A stretch of 64,000 bases of DNA from Oscillibacter faecalis_A (GCF_029218125.1 NZ_JARFXX010000006.1:118885-182884), one strand, 5' to 3'; shown: positions 1 to 8,394, counted from the first letter of the stretch. Program-made: numbers and translations. Notes: generated by a model not told the origin, from the sequence alone.

Positions 1-234
1 AGTGTAGATAAGGAAATTCTGGCGTGCACAGTGGAGGGATACAAGGAGCAGGCGTTTATTTCCATGAACCGGCAACAGGCGGCACGGGCAGAAATTGATG
101 ACGGAAACGAAGTTCAAGTGCTGGATATTGACAGCAGGAAGCCCTTTGCAATCGTTCTGCCCGTCAATGCAGGAAGCATTACCTTTTATGATATAAACGG
201 AAATACGCTGCTGTACCAGAGAAATCCACTTTGA
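1..234 (+). CDS. Hypothetical protein, 5' end outside window
   Basis: The reading frame is open from base 1 and ends in TGA, so only the last 77 residues are present. An internal ATG at 31 could in principle be a start, but no ribosome site precedes it. The visible part is a small soluble segment with alternating charged and hydrophobic stretches and no membrane segment. I do not recognise a family. It is followed within 40 bases by a strong terminator, so it is the last gene of its transcript. Confidence 0.5.
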   Translation, partial: SVDKEILACTVEGYKEQAFISMNRQQAARAEIDDGNEVQVLDIDSRKPFAIVLPVNAGSITFYDINGNTLLYQRNPL

Positions 235-269
235 TCAACGGTTTATCAAAAAATTGAAAATCCGCAGCA

Positions 270-315
270 AAAAACAGGACAGGCACAGAGATTTTTGTGC
301 CTGTCCTGTTTTTCA
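270..315 (+). terminator. Rho-independent terminator
   Basis: A 16-bp perfect stem (272-287 with 296-311) ends in a T run. It closes the transcript of the partial gene at the window start. Confidence 0.85.
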
Positions 316-432
316 TGAAAAAAGAAAAAACAACCGCTGCCTGATTTTTCATGGTTTCTCTGCATTTGACAACAGTAATTTTCCCGCGCAGGCATAAACT
401 ATGTCTGAATACGGGAAGAAAGAGCGATAGGA

Positions 433-1146
433 ATGCAAAAACTGCTGTCAATTTTTATTTATCTGCTGATGCTGATTTTCATAGAGTCTGCCGCCGAGGT
501 GACGGGTGTTCCGGCCTCAGCACCGGCCGAAATTTCGGCAGAGCCGAAGTACGTGGCGCTGACCTTTGATGACGGACCTCGGCGGGATACAACGGCCCGC
601 CTGCTGGATGGCCTGCGGCAGCGGGGGGCCAGCGCGACATTTTTTCTGGTGGGGGAGCGGCTGGCGGGTAATGAGGACCTTGTTCTACGGATGCAGAGAG
701 AGGGGCACCAAATCGGAAATCATACCTACAGCCATATCCGGCTGGATGGCAGCGACGCGGCCGGGCAGCTGGCCGACATCGAGGAGGCTCAGCGGGCCAT
801 CTGCGGCATTTTAGGCACGGAAAGCTGCTGGCTGCGCCCACCATATGGCCTTGTGGCGCCGACGGTACAGGCCGGAATCACGGTGCCTATGGTGCACTGG
901 TCCGTAGACCCACGGGACTGGGAAAGCCGCAATACGGACAAGGTGGTACGGGCCGTGCTGGAGGCGGTGCAGCCTGGAGATATCATTCTGCTGCACGATA
1001 TTTACTCCACCTCTGTAGACGCGGCGCTTCAGATCGTGGACACGCTGGAGGAGCAGGGGTATTGGCTTGTTACGGTGGAGGAGCTGCTGATCCTTGGCGG
1101 AATTCAACCGCAGGAAGGAGTGCTGTACCGCTCCGCCGGAAAATGA
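433..1146 (+). CDS. Polysaccharide deacetylase (NodB homology domain)
   Basis: Predicted secreted or membrane-anchored carbohydrate esterase family 4 deacetylase of 237 residues. A hydrophobic N-terminus (about residues 3-22) looks like a signal peptide or anchor. The NodB domain follows: TFDDGP (catalytic Asp and metal Asp, about residue 45), the metal histidines in HTYSH (about residue 100), RPPYG, then WSVDPRDW and the closing ILLHD motif. All metal-binding and catalytic motifs are intact. Such enzymes remove acetyl groups from peptidoglycan GlcNAc (PgdA type) or MurNAc (PdaA type). The sequence does not decide which. It converges on lexA with one base between the stop codons. The ribosome site is weak. 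Confidence 0.88.
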   Translation: MQKLLSIFIYLLMLIFIESAAEVTGVPASAPAEISAEPKYVALTFDDGPRRDTTARLLDGLRQRGASATFFLVGERLAGNEDLVLRMQREGHQIGNHTYSHIRLDGSDAAGQLADIEEAQRAICGILGTESCWLRPPYGLVAPTVQAGITVPMVHWSVDPRDWESRNTDKVVRAVLEAVQPGDIILLHDIYSTSVDAALQIVDTLEEQGYWLVTVEELLILGGIQPQEGVLYRSAGK

Positions 1147-1147
1147 C

Positions 1148-1756
1148 TCAATACTGCCGCACCACGGCCACAACCTTGCCGAGAATCTGAGCGTAGGTAC
1201 CGTCAATCGGGGAGTAGGCGTCATTTTCCGGCAGCAGCCAGACATGGCCGCCCTTGCGGGAAAAGCGCTTGACTGTGGCCTCATCGTCGATCATGGCCAC
1301 CACGATCTCGCCTTGGTTACAGGTCTGCTGCTGGCGCACTACCACCAGATCGCCGGGCAGAATTCCGGCGTTCAGCATGGATTCTCCCCGGACCCGCAGC
1401 GCAAAGTGTGTGTCGCCGAGGCGACCGGTATCAAAGGTCAGGTAATCCTCAATACATTCCTGCGCCAGAATGGGGCTGCCGGCAGCCACATTTCCCACAA
1501 TGGGGACCTTTCCGGCAGGCGTTTCGTCTATCTCCGGCGCGGCAGGGGCGGGATGCGTCAGGCTGATGGCACGGCCCTTGCCCGCGCCAATCTCAATGAC
1601 GCCGAGATCCGCCAGCTTTTTCAGATGGAAGTGGACGGTAGACGGGGACTTCAGCCCTACGGCCTCGCCAATCTCCCGGACAGAGGGGGGATAGCCCTGT
1701 TCATGGATGCAGGCGGCGATGTAATCGTAAATTTTCTGCTGCATATTGGAGAGCAT
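1148..1756 (-). CDS. lexA: LexA repressor, SOS regulator
   Basis: A 202-residue LexA. It has an N-terminal winged helix (residues 1-65, with the recognition helix around SPSTVHFHL), then the autocleavage site Ala-Gly in VAAGSP (about residue 91). The catalytic Ser lies in GESMLN (about 125) and the general-base Lys in TVKRF (about 161). All cleavage residues are present, so RecA-stimulated self-cleavage should work. A longer reading frame begins upstream, but the start at 1756 sits 6 bases after a clean AGGAGGT site. The promoter carries an operator-like palindrome overlapping its -35 box, consistent with autoregulation. Confidence 0.95.
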   Translation of the reverse strand: MLSNMQQKIYDYIAACIHEQGYPPSVREIGEAVGLKSPSTVHFHLKKLADLGVIEIGAGKGRAISLTHPAPAAPEIDETPAGKVPIVGNVAAGSPILAQECIEDYLTFDTGRLGDTHFALRVRGESMLNAGILPGDLVVVRQQQTCNQGEIVVAMIDDEATVKRFSRKGGHVWLLPENDAYSPIDGTYAQILGKVVAVVRQY

Positions 1757-1808
1757 GAATGTACCTCCTGACCGGCGCTGCCTGACAGGCCGGGAATTTT
1801 CTGGCATC

Positions 1809-1847
1809 AGTATAGCATAATAGAACCGAAAATGCAAACATTTGTTC
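1809..1847 (-). promoter_or_regulatory. lexA promoter with LexA-type operator
   Basis: Read on the minus strand: -35 TTGCAT (1832-1837), 17-base spacer, -10 TATACT (1809-1814). The sequence GAAC-AAAT-GTTT (1836-1847) matches the Firmicute SOS box GAACnnnnGTTC with one mismatch and overlaps the -35 edge. Confidence 0.75.
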
Positions 1848-1905
1848 TATACACTGGCAAAATTTTTGCCAAGAGAAAAGAGTGCGGACATTTTGAAATT
1901 TGTAC

Positions 1906-1934
1906 TTGAAATGGTACACGGATTGTGGTATGAT
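1906..1934 (+). promoter_or_regulatory. secG promoter
   Basis: TTGAAA (1906-1911), 17-base spacer, TATGAT (1929-1934), about 60 bases before the secG start. Confidence 0.7.
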
Positions 1935-1996
1935 TTCATTCTGTAAAATGATTTCCTGTGCCTGTACGCACGAATGAATGTTGGAGGTTTTCCATT

Positions 1997-2227
1997 ATGA
2001 AACTTGCTGTTACGATTTTACAGTTGCTTTGCGGTCTGGCGATCATTCTGATCGTGCTGTTCCAGTCCGGCAAGAGCGAGGGCCTGTCCGGCGCCATCGG
2101 CGGCGTGGCTGATTCCTTCCTTGCCAAGAACAAGGCTCGGACCATTGATGCTAAGCTGGCCCGCGCGACCAAGTGGTTCGGCGCGGTGTTTCTGGTGCTC
2201 ACTATGGCGCTGCTGATCATGAACTGA
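1997..2227 (+). CDS. secG: Preprotein translocase subunit SecG
   Basis: A 76-residue SecG, the small non-essential subunit of the SecYEG channel in the cytoplasmic membrane. Two hydrophobic helices (about residues 3-23 and 53-73) flank the conserved cytoplasmic loop with FQSGKSEGLSGAIGG, the SecG signature. Length is normal for the family. The start at 1997 has GGAGG 8-12 bases upstream. An in-frame ATG at 1958 lacks a ribosome site. The gene has its own promoter and terminator and is monocistronic; in many Firmicutes it precedes rnr and smpB, which are absent here. Confidence 0.95.
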   Translation: MKLAVTILQLLCGLAIILIVLFQSGKSEGLSGAIGGVADSFLAKNKARTIDAKLARATKWFGAVFLVLTMALLIMN

Positions 2228-2236
2228 TTTTTACTT

Positions 2237-2279
2237 AAAAAAGAGCGTGCGTAGATTTTCTACGCACGCTCTTTTTTCC
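2237..2279 (+). terminator. Terminator after secG
   Basis: Near-perfect stem of about 17 bp around a TTTT loop, followed by a TTTTTT run. Confidence 0.93.
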
Positions 2280-2345
2280 ATGTAAAACGGTACATAATGT
2301 GGCAGCAAAATCAGCGCCGGGATACGGAAATTTCACGGTTTTACA

Positions 2346-2381
2346 TAAGCGACAGTTTTTTCAAAAAAATTTGTCGCTTTT
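2346..2381. other. A/T-cored inverted repeat upstream of the bcd promoter
   Basis: AAGCGACA pairs with TGTCGCTT (2347-2380) and the interior is T6 facing A7, giving a long stem just upstream of the -35 box of the bcd operon. It could bind a regulator or act as a backup terminator. It does not match a Rex operator. Confidence 0.45.
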
Positions 2382-2397
2382 AACGAGAGGCTTTTCC

Positions 2398-2426
2398 TTG
2401 CCTTTCTTTCAAGGCTGCGTTATAAT
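2398..2426 (+). promoter_or_regulatory. Promoter of the bcd-etfB-etfA operon
   Basis: TTGCCT (2398-2403), exactly 17 bases, then a perfect TATAAT (2421-2426). Predicted transcription start is near 2433, leaving an untranslated leader of about 200 bases before bcd. Confidence 0.8.
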
Positions 2427-2432
2427 TTTCAC

Positions 2433-2635
2433 ATAGTATCAGTGATAAAAGGCTCCGAGAGCGCAACAGGGGAGGTCTCCCGCTGTTGCATTTCTTTGAG
2501 TGCTGTTGTTAAAAGTCTGACAATGGTGTTTCACGGGTACGTTCATTCGTATTGCTTACTTCGGGTCAGGGAACCCTTTGGCACCCTCCCGGGGGACTGT
2601 AATAACCGAACAAGAAATTGTAGGAGGATCGAATC
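2433..2635 (+). promoter_or_regulatory. Structured 5' leader of bcd operon
   Basis: About 200 untranslated bases without a credible reading frame. A hairpin with GCAACAG/CTGTTGC and GGGAG/CTCCC arms lies near 2463-2490, and a GC-rich stretch precedes the ribosome site GTAGGAGG. I cannot match it to a known riboswitch class. No T run follows the hairpins, so control of translation or RNA stability is more likely than attenuation. Confidence 0.4.
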
Positions 2636-3781
2636 ATGGATTTTCATCTGACAAACGAGCAGCAGATGCTCCGCAAGATGTACCGGGAATTCGCCGAGAA
2701 CGAGGTCAAGCCTCTGGCTGAGGAGATCGATGAGGAAGAGCGCTTCCCCATGGAGACCGTCGAGAAAATGGCGAAGCTGGGCATGATGGGCATCTACTTC
2801 CCCAAGGAGTACGGCGGCGCCGGCGGCGATGTTCTGTCCTATGCCATGTGCGTGGAGGAGCTGGCCAAGGTCTGCGGTACAACTGCTGTTATCGTTTCTG
2901 CACACACCTCTTTGTGCTGCGCTCCCATTTTTGAGAACGGCACCGAGGAGCAGAAGAAGAAGTATCTGCCCGACCTGCTGAGCGGCCGCAAGATCGGCGC
3001 CTTCGGCCTGACTGAGCCCAACGCCGGTACCGACGCTTCCGGCCAGCAGACCACCGCTGTCAAGAACGAGAATGGTGACTATGTCCTCAACGGCAGCAAG
3101 TGCTTCATCACCAACGGCAACGTGGCCGATACCTTCGTGGTGTTCGCCATGACCGATAAGACCAAGGGCAACCACGGCATTTCCGCCTTCATCGTGGAAA
3201 AGAGCTTCCCCGGCTTCTCTACCGGCAAGCACGAGAAGAAGATGGGCATTCGCGGCTCCTCCACCTGCGATCTGATCTTTGAGGACTGCGTAGTTCCCAA
3301 GGAGAATCTGCTGGGTAAGGAAGGCAAGGGCTTCAAGATCGCCATGCAGACGCTGGATGGCGGTCGTATCGGCATCGCCTCTCAGGCTCTGGGTCTGGGC
3401 GAGGGCGCTGTCAACGAGGCCATTAAGTATACGCAGGAGCGTGTTCAGTTCGGCCGCCGCCTGAGCCAGTTCCAGAACACCCAGTTCCAGCTGGCCGATA
3501 TGCACACCCGTATGCAGGCCGCGCAGTATCTGGTGTATGCCGCTGCTATGAAGAAGCAGAACCATGAGGATTACTCCATGGACGCTTCCATGGCCAAGCT
3601 GTTTGCCGCTGAGGCCGCTTCCGATGTGACCCGCCGCGCCGTGCAGCTGTTCGGCGGCTACGGCTACACCCGTGAGTATCCCGTGGAGCGCATGATGCGC
3701 GACGCCAAGATCACCGAGATCTATGAGGGTACTTCTGAGGTCCAGCGCATGGTTATTTCCAGCCGCTTGGGCGTGAAATAA
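2636..3781 (+). CDS. bcd: Acyl-CoA (butyryl-CoA) dehydrogenase
   Basis: FAD-dependent acyl-CoA dehydrogenase of 381 residues, full family length. Visible motifs are the FAD/substrate segment GLTEPNAGTD (about residue 125), the C-terminal VQFGRRLSQFQNTQ segment (about 265), and the catalytic-base region YEGTSEVQRM with Glu near residue 364. Together with the two Etf genes immediately downstream this is the electron-bifurcating Bcd-EtfAB complex. That complex reduces crotonyl-CoA to butyryl-CoA with NADH while reducing ferredoxin. The thiolase, crotonase and hbd genes are not next to it, so the substrate assignment rests on homology and the Etf linkage. The ribosome site is strong (GTAGGAGG). 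Confidence 0.93.
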   Translation: MDFHLTNEQQMLRKMYREFAENEVKPLAEEIDEEERFPMETVEKMAKLGMMGIYFPKEYGGAGGDVLSYAMCVEELAKVCGTTAVIVSAHTSLCCAPIFENGTEEQKKKYLPDLLSGRKIGAFGLTEPNAGTDASGQQTTAVKNENGDYVLNGSKCFITNGNVADTFVVFAMTDKTKGNHGISAFIVEKSFPGFSTGKHEKKMGIRGSSTCDLIFEDCVVPKENLLGKEGKGFKIAMQTLDGGRIGIASQALGLGEGAVNEAIKYTQERVQFGRRLSQFQNTQFQLADMHTRMQAAQYLVYAAAMKKQNHEDYSMDASMAKLFAAEAASDVTRRAVQLFGGYGYTREYPVERMMRDAKITEIYEGTSEVQRMVISSRLGVK

Positions 3782-3802
3782 TTTAAGGAGGTAAAGGTTA
3801 AA

Positions 3803-4603
3803 ATGAAAATTATTGTTTCTATTAAGCAGGTTCCCGATACCTCCGGCAAGGTCGCTGTCAACCCCGATGGTACGCTGAACCGTGCTTCCATGCAGACCAT
3901 CACCAACCCCGATGACATGAATGCTCTGGAGGCCGCCCTGAAGATCAAGGACGCCACCGGCTGCCCGGTCACCGTTGTCACCATGGGCCCCCCTCCCGCC
4001 GCCGGTATGCTGCGTGAGGCGCTGGCTATGGGCGCTGACGAGGCCTATCTGGTTTCCGCCCGCGAGTTCGGCGGTTCCGATACTTACGCTACCTCTCAGA
4101 TTCTGGCTGCCGCCATCAACAAGATTGGCGTGGAGAAGGACGATGTTGTGCTGTGCGGCCGTCAGGCTATCGACGGTGATACCGCGCAGGTCGGTCCCCA
4201 GATCGCCGAGAAGCTGCATCTGCCCCAGGTTACCTACGCCGCCGACATCCAGAAAGATGGCGATACCATTACCGTCAAGCGTATGCTGGAGGACGGTTAC
4301 ATGACCATCAAGGTCCACACCCCCTGCCTGCTGACCTGCATCAAGGAGCTCAACGAGCCCCGTTACATGAGCGTCGGCGGCGTGTTTGAGGCTTATTCCA
4401 AGCCCTTGACCACGCTGGGCTATGAGGACCTGAAGGACGATCCCCTGATCGATGCTACCACCATCGGCCTGAAGGGCTCTCCCACCAACATCTTCAAGAG
4501 CTTCACGCCTCCCCAGAAGGGTGCCGGCATGATGCTGGAGGGTGCTGACAAGGCCACCTGCGAAAAGCTGGCCGGCATTCTGGCCGCCAAGCACATCATC
4601 TGA
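3803..4603 (+). CDS. etfB: Electron transfer flavoprotein beta subunit
   Basis: A 266-residue EtfB. It begins with the conserved MKIIVSIKQVPDT strand and contains the AMP/FAD-binding segment around VVLCGRQAIDGDTAQVGPQ (residues 112-131). In bifurcating Etfs this subunit contributes the beta-FAD site where NADH is oxidised. It lies 21 bases after bcd behind AAGGAGGT, clearly in one operon with bcd and etfA. Codon use is strongly biased to C-ending codons, as in highly expressed genes. Confidence 0.95.
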   Translation: MKIIVSIKQVPDTSGKVAVNPDGTLNRASMQTITNPDDMNALEAALKIKDATGCPVTVVTMGPPPAAGMLREALAMGADEAYLVSAREFGGSDTYATSQILAAAINKIGVEKDDVVLCGRQAIDGDTAQVGPQIAEKLHLPQVTYAADIQKDGDTITVKRMLEDGYMTIKVHTPCLLTCIKELNEPRYMSVGGVFEAYSKPLTTLGYEDLKDDPLIDATTIGLKGSPTNIFKSFTPPQKGAGMMLEGADKATCEKLAGILAAKHII

Positions 4604-4622
4604 GAAAGGGGATAGAAGAATT

Positions 4623-5732
4623 ATGTCTAACTTCAACAGTGCTGATATCGCTGCTTTCAAGGATGTATGGGTGTTCTGCGAGCAGCGTGAGGGCAAGCTG
4701 ATGCCCACCGATTTCGAGCTGATCTCCAAGGGCCGCGACCTTGCCGACGAGCTGGGCGTGAACCTGTGCGGTCTGCTGCTGGGCGGCGAGGGCATTGAGT
4801 CCGCCGCTAAGGAGCTGGGCGGCTACGGCGCCGACAAGGTCATTGTCTGCGAGAGCCCCCTGCTGGCTACCTACACCACCGACGCCTACGCCAAGGTCAT
4901 CTGCGACGTGATCGAGGACCTGAAGCCCGAGGCTTTCCTGATCGGCGCCACCAACATCGGCCGTGATCTGGGCCCCCGCTGCGCGGCCCGTCTGCACACC
5001 GGCCTGTGCGCTGACTGCACCCACCTGGACGTGGATGTTCCCAACTACATCCAGTTCCTGCGTGAGAGCTCCACGCTGGACGTGGACTCCATGAAGTGGG
5101 ATATGGAGGACCGTAACCTGAAGATGACCCGTCCTGCTTTCGGCGGTCACCTGATGGCTACCATCATCTGCCCCCGCTTCCGTCCCTGCATGGCTACTGT
5201 CCGTCCCGGCGTTATGAAGAAGAACGCCTTTGACGAGGCCAAGGCCAACGCTGTGGAGATCGTGAAGCCCAACTTCACTCTGACTGCTGAGGACATCCAC
5301 ACCGACGTTACCGAGGTGGTGAAGGCCGCCAAGAAGCTGGTGGACCTCATCGGCGCCGATTACATCGTGTCCGTTGGCCGCGGCATTTCCAAGGACGTTG
5401 AGGGCGGCATCAAGCTGGCTGAGGAGCTGGCTGAGGTTCTCGGCGGTGTTGTGGGCGGCTCCCGTGCCACCATCGACTCCGGCTGGCTGTCTGCCGACCA
5501 TCAGGTGGGTCAGACCGGCAAGACCGTCCATCCCAAGGTGTACGTTGCTCTGGGTATCTCCGGCGCCATCCAGCACAAGGCTGGTATGCAGGATTCCGAG
5601 TGCATCATCGCCGTCAACAAGAACGACACCGCTCCCATCTTTGAGATCGCTGACTACGGCATCTGCGGCGACCTGTTCAAGGTCACTCCCATGCTGATCG
5701 AGGCCATCAAGGCTGCCAAGGCCGCGAAGTAA
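4623..5732 (+). CDS. etfA: Electron transfer flavoprotein alpha subunit
   Basis: A 369-residue EtfA. The C-terminal FAD domain carries the family signature around GGSRATIDSGW and QVGQTGKTVHPK (about residues 278-305), followed by GISGAIQH, which contacts the flavin. The N-terminal domain pairs with EtfB. The start at 4623 (MSNFNSA) is preceded by a modest AAAGGGG site. A longer frame runs back into etfB and is rejected. It is the last gene of the bcd operon and is followed at once by a terminator. Confidence 0.95.
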   Translation: MSNFNSADIAAFKDVWVFCEQREGKLMPTDFELISKGRDLADELGVNLCGLLLGGEGIESAAKELGGYGADKVIVCESPLLATYTTDAYAKVICDVIEDLKPEAFLIGATNIGRDLGPRCAARLHTGLCADCTHLDVDVPNYIQFLRESSTLDVDSMKWDMEDRNLKMTRPAFGGHLMATIICPRFRPCMATVRPGVMKKNAFDEAKANAVEIVKPNFTLTAEDIHTDVTEVVKAAKKLVDLIGADYIVSVGRGISKDVEGGIKLAEELAEVLGGVVGGSRATIDSGWLSADHQVGQTGKTVHPKVYVALGISGAIQHKAGMQDSECIIAVNKNDTAPIFEIADYGICGDLFKVTPMLIEAIKAAKAAK

Positions 5733-5742
5733 GCTGAAATCT

Positions 5743-5786
5743 AATTAAAAGAGCGCCATCCTTTCGGATGGCGCTCCTTTTTTATT
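5743..5786. terminator. Bidirectional terminator between etfA and the transketolase genes
   Basis: Stem GAGCGCCATCC/GGATGGCGCTC with a TTTC loop, a T run on the plus side and an A run on the other, so it can end both converging transcripts. Confidence 0.9.
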
Positions 5787-5807
5787 TTTAAAACGGGGAA
5801 ATCGGCT

Positions 5808-6782
5808 TTACTTCCGGCTGATTGCCTTTTTGACCGCGGCCACGATATTAACGGATCGGAGCCCGTACTCATCCATCAAAAAGTCCTGCGGGCCGACCTG
5901 ACCGAACCGGTCCTGCACACCGACAAATTCCTGAATGGTCGGCGCATTTTTCGCAAGGCAGTTAGCAACCACACTGCCAAGACCGCAGGTGACATTGTGA
6001 TTTTCGGCGGTGACGATGGCGCCGGTCTCCCGGGCGGCCTTGATGACCAACTCCTCATCCAGCGGCTTCCATGTAAACAGGTCGATGACCCGAACGGAGA
6101 TTCCCTCTGCCTGAAGCGCCTCATAGGCTTTCAGAGCCTCGTCCACCATAATGCCGGAGGTGAGGATGGCGGCAGCATCGTGGTCGCTCTCGTGGAGGAC
6201 AACGCCCTTGCCGATGGGGAACTCGGAACCGTCCTCATAGACCTTGATGATGCCCTTACGCACAAAGCGGGTGTAGGTCACGCCCTTGGTGATGCCGGGA
6301 AGCTGGCGGGTAATACTTGCAAGCTGGGCGTAGTCAGCGGGGTCCAGCACGGTGGTCTCCGGGATGCTGAGGTACATGGCGGCGTCCTCCAGCGGCATAT
6401 GGGTGCCGCCGTTGAAGGCGGCGCAGACGCCGGCATCGGAGCCCAGAACGTGTACCGTCAGTCCGGAATAGGCAGCGGACATATAAATCTGGTCATAACA
6501 GCGGCGGGAGGAAAAGGATCCGAAGGAATGGAAGAATACCTTTTTTCCGGTGGCGGCCAGACCGGCGGCAACACCGGCGGCATTACCCTCGGCAATACCG
6601 GCCTCAAGGGCGCGGTCGGGATAGTTTTTGAGAAGCTGCTTCGTATTGATGCAGCCGGTCAGGTCACAGTCCACATAGCAAATGGACTTGTCCTCGGCCA
6701 TCATTTCGTTCAGGGGCAGGGCCAGCGCGTCGCGGCAGGCGCGGGAGTCCTTTTCATGCTTTCCAATCAGTTTTACGCTCAT
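5808..6782 (-). CDS. Transketolase, C-terminal subunit
   Basis: A 324-residue protein holding the pyrimidine-binding and C-terminal domains of transketolase. The Pyr domain has GIAEGNAAGVAAGLA, with the cofactor Glu near residue 60. The C-terminal domain has VTAENHNVTCGLGS near 250. Many Clostridia and Archaea split transketolase into two chains that assemble into the active enzyme. The enzyme moves two-carbon units between sugar phosphates in the non-oxidative pentose phosphate pathway. The start at 6782 follows GAGGAGG. It lies 14 bases after the N-terminal subunit gene in one operon. Confidence 0.92.
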   Translation of the reverse strand: MSVKLIGKHEKDSRACRDALALPLNEMMAEDKSICYVDCDLTGCINTKQLLKNYPDRALEAGIAEGNAAGVAAGLAATGKKVFFHSFGSFSSRRCYDQIYMSAAYSGLTVHVLGSDAGVCAAFNGGTHMPLEDAAMYLSIPETTVLDPADYAQLASITRQLPGITKGVTYTRFVRKGIIKVYEDGSEFPIGKGVVLHESDHDAAAILTSGIMVDEALKAYEALQAEGISVRVIDLFTWKPLDEELVIKAARETGAIVTAENHNVTCGLGSVVANCLAKNAPTIQEFVGVQDRFGQVGPQDFLMDEYGLRSVNIVAAVKKAISRK

Positions 6783-6796
6783 CTCTCGCACCCTCC

Positions 6797-7630
6797 TCAA
6801 GCGTTTTCAATGGCCTTCAAAGCCTTTTCGGAAGCGGCAATGGCCTCAGCCCACTGCTCCTCGCTGGGCTGGGAGGAGTGGTCATGCTTCGGTTCGGCAA
6901 AGGTCGCGCCCTTGCCCTTGCAGGTGTCCAGCACGATACAGCTGGGAACACCCTTTTTCGCGTAGGCATTCTGAATGGCGTCATAGATGGCCTGCAGGTC
7001 ATGTCCGTTGATCTCCTGCGTGTAGAGGCCAAAGGACGCGGCCTTTTTGGCGAGGTCGCCGTGGGCCAGAATGTCATCTGTGGGACCGTCCAACTGATAG
7101 CCGTTTTTGTCAATAAAATAGATGAGGTTGTCCAGCTTGTGAGCATAGGCAAAGTGGAAAGCCTCCCAGACCTCGCCCTCATCGGCCTCGCCATCGCCTA
7201 CAACGCAGAAAACATGATTGGTACGGCCATCAATTTTGTTGCCGAGGGCGGCGCCGGCGGCAGAGGAGGCACCCTGTCCTAAGGAGCCGGTGGTCAGATC
7301 CACGCCGGGCGTCAGCTTCCGGTCCGTGTGGCTGGGAAATTTGGTGTGGGGCTGGTTCAGGGTGTAGGCCTCCTCCATGGGGTAAAAGCCCACAAGACCG
7401 AAGGTGGCGTAGGCCACGGGGCCGGCGTGGCCCTTACTGAGCACCAGCCAGTCGCGGTCCTCCCAGCGGGGGTTCTTGGGATCATAGCGCATGACCTCGC
7501 CATACAGCACGGCCATCAGGTCTGCCAGATCCATAGAGCCGCCCACATGGCCGAAGCCCCGGGAGTGGATGACCTTCAGGGTCTCCAGCCGGATTTTGGC
7601 CGCCAAGATACTGCACTTCTTTACATCCAT
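6797..7630 (-). CDS. Transketolase, N-terminal subunit
   Basis: A 277-residue thiamine-diphosphate-binding half of transketolase. The ThDP motif starts at VGDGEADEGEVWEA (about residue 142) and runs to the Asn of DKNGYQLDG. The phosphate-contact segments GHVGGSMDL (about 27) and LSKGHAGPV are present. It pairs with the C-terminal subunit encoded just downstream. The reading frame extends upstream to 7741, but the start at 7630 fits the family N-terminus and has AAAGGA upstream. A promoter lies about 150 bases before it, so this transcript has a long leader. Confidence 0.92.
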   Translation of the reverse strand: MDVKKCSILAAKIRLETLKVIHSRGFGHVGGSMDLADLMAVLYGEVMRYDPKNPRWEDRDWLVLSKGHAGPVAYATFGLVGFYPMEEAYTLNQPHTKFPSHTDRKLTPGVDLTTGSLGQGASSAAGAALGNKIDGRTNHVFCVVGDGEADEGEVWEAFHFAYAHKLDNLIYFIDKNGYQLDGPTDDILAHGDLAKKAASFGLYTQEINGHDLQAIYDAIQNAYAKKGVPSCIVLDTCKGKGATFAEPKHDHSSQPSEEQWAEAIAASEKALKAIENA

Positions 7631-7783
7631 GTAATATACGCATCCTTTCTGATAGATGAATGAGCTGCTTAAAGAGATTTGCGGGGCGTGAACAGGCGCG
7701 TAAGCATACCGCGATATACCGTAAGATGTGTGCCTCGGCAATAAACGGGTACAGTATGCGGAAAAATGCCTGTGTTTACATCT

Positions 7784-7813
7784 ATTTTAAACCATAAATG
7801 CGCGAAACGTCAA
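7784..7813 (-). promoter_or_regulatory. Promoter of split transketolase operon
   Basis: Minus strand TTGACG (7808-7813), 18-base spacer, TAAAAT (7784-7789). About 150 untranslated bases follow before the start at 7630; I see no further structure there. Confidence 0.65.
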
Positions 7814-7888
7814 CAGATGTTCCGCTTTTGCCGTCTGAAATGCAAACAAAATAAAATGAAATCCAGACTGATTTTTATAAAGAACAGA

Positions 7889-7928
7889 GAAAAAAGAACA
7901 TTCCGGCCGAAAACGGCCGGAATGTTCG
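7889..7928 (-). terminator. Terminator after the PCC-domain gene
   Basis: Perfect 14-bp stem GAACATTCCGGCCG with an AAAA loop, followed on the minus strand by TTTTTT. Confidence 0.92.
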
Positions 7929-7951
7929 TAAAATGTGCTGTTGTCAAAGCG

Positions 7952-8341
7952 TTAAAAGTGCCAGAGATTGCGCTGAATCACAGGGTCCATGGCCCGCTCC
8001 ACCTGGCCGTCCAGCACCCGGACGATCAACTCGCCGGTGACGCGAATCACGGCGCGTGTCAGGTGTCCGCCCACGGGGCGGTCATCCTGTTCGGCGGCAT
8101 TGAGATGAAGATGGCAATAGAATTGCCCGTCCATGGTATCAATGGTTCCCAGCAGGGAGGTGATCTCATAGCAGCCCTCATAGTGGTGGGCCTTTAAATC
8201 AAAGGCGCTGAGGGCACCAATGCCCTGTACGGAAGCAAGCGAAATCTGTTCTGCCTCTGCAAAGCGGCGGAGCGACTCCATGACCTCCTCGCCCTGATCC
8301 AGACGGAGCACATAGGTATCGCCGAATTTCCTGTATTCCAT
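7952..8341 (-). CDS. PCC/PPC (DUF296) domain protein
   Basis: A 129-residue single-domain protein of the plants-and-prokaryotes conserved (PPC/DUF296) family, whose members are small trimeric proteins, some with DNA-binding partners. Visible family features are SVQGIGALS, the paired HH of LKAHHYEG and the metal-type cluster CHLHLN near residue 80. In-frame codons upstream are ignored because 8341 has GAGGTG seven bases before it. It is 53 bases downstream of the EIIC-like gene, ends at a terminator, and is probably the last gene of the NiaR-controlled transcript. Its biochemical role here is unknown. Confidence 0.75.
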   Translation of the reverse strand: MEYRKFGDTYVLRLDQGEEVMESLRRFAEAEQISLASVQGIGALSAFDLKAHHYEGCYEITSLLGTIDTMDGQFYCHLHLNAAEQDDRPVGGHLTRAVIRVTGELIVRVLDGQVERAMDPVIQRNLWHF

Positions 8342-8394
8342 GAAACGCACCTCACATTCCTTTTTACCAAGGATAGCACGGCTGCGGCGGAAAA

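Noticed and set aside
2280..2635. Rex operator or T-box before bcd
   Set aside because: No TTGTnAnnnnnnTnACAA-type palindrome and no T-box sequence or specifier stem could be seen.
2543..4795. A 750-residue frame on the minus strand opposite bcd-etfB-etfA
   Set aside because: Composition is dominated by Leu, Gly, His and Ala, as expected from the mirror of highly biased codons; the plus-strand genes are unambiguous.
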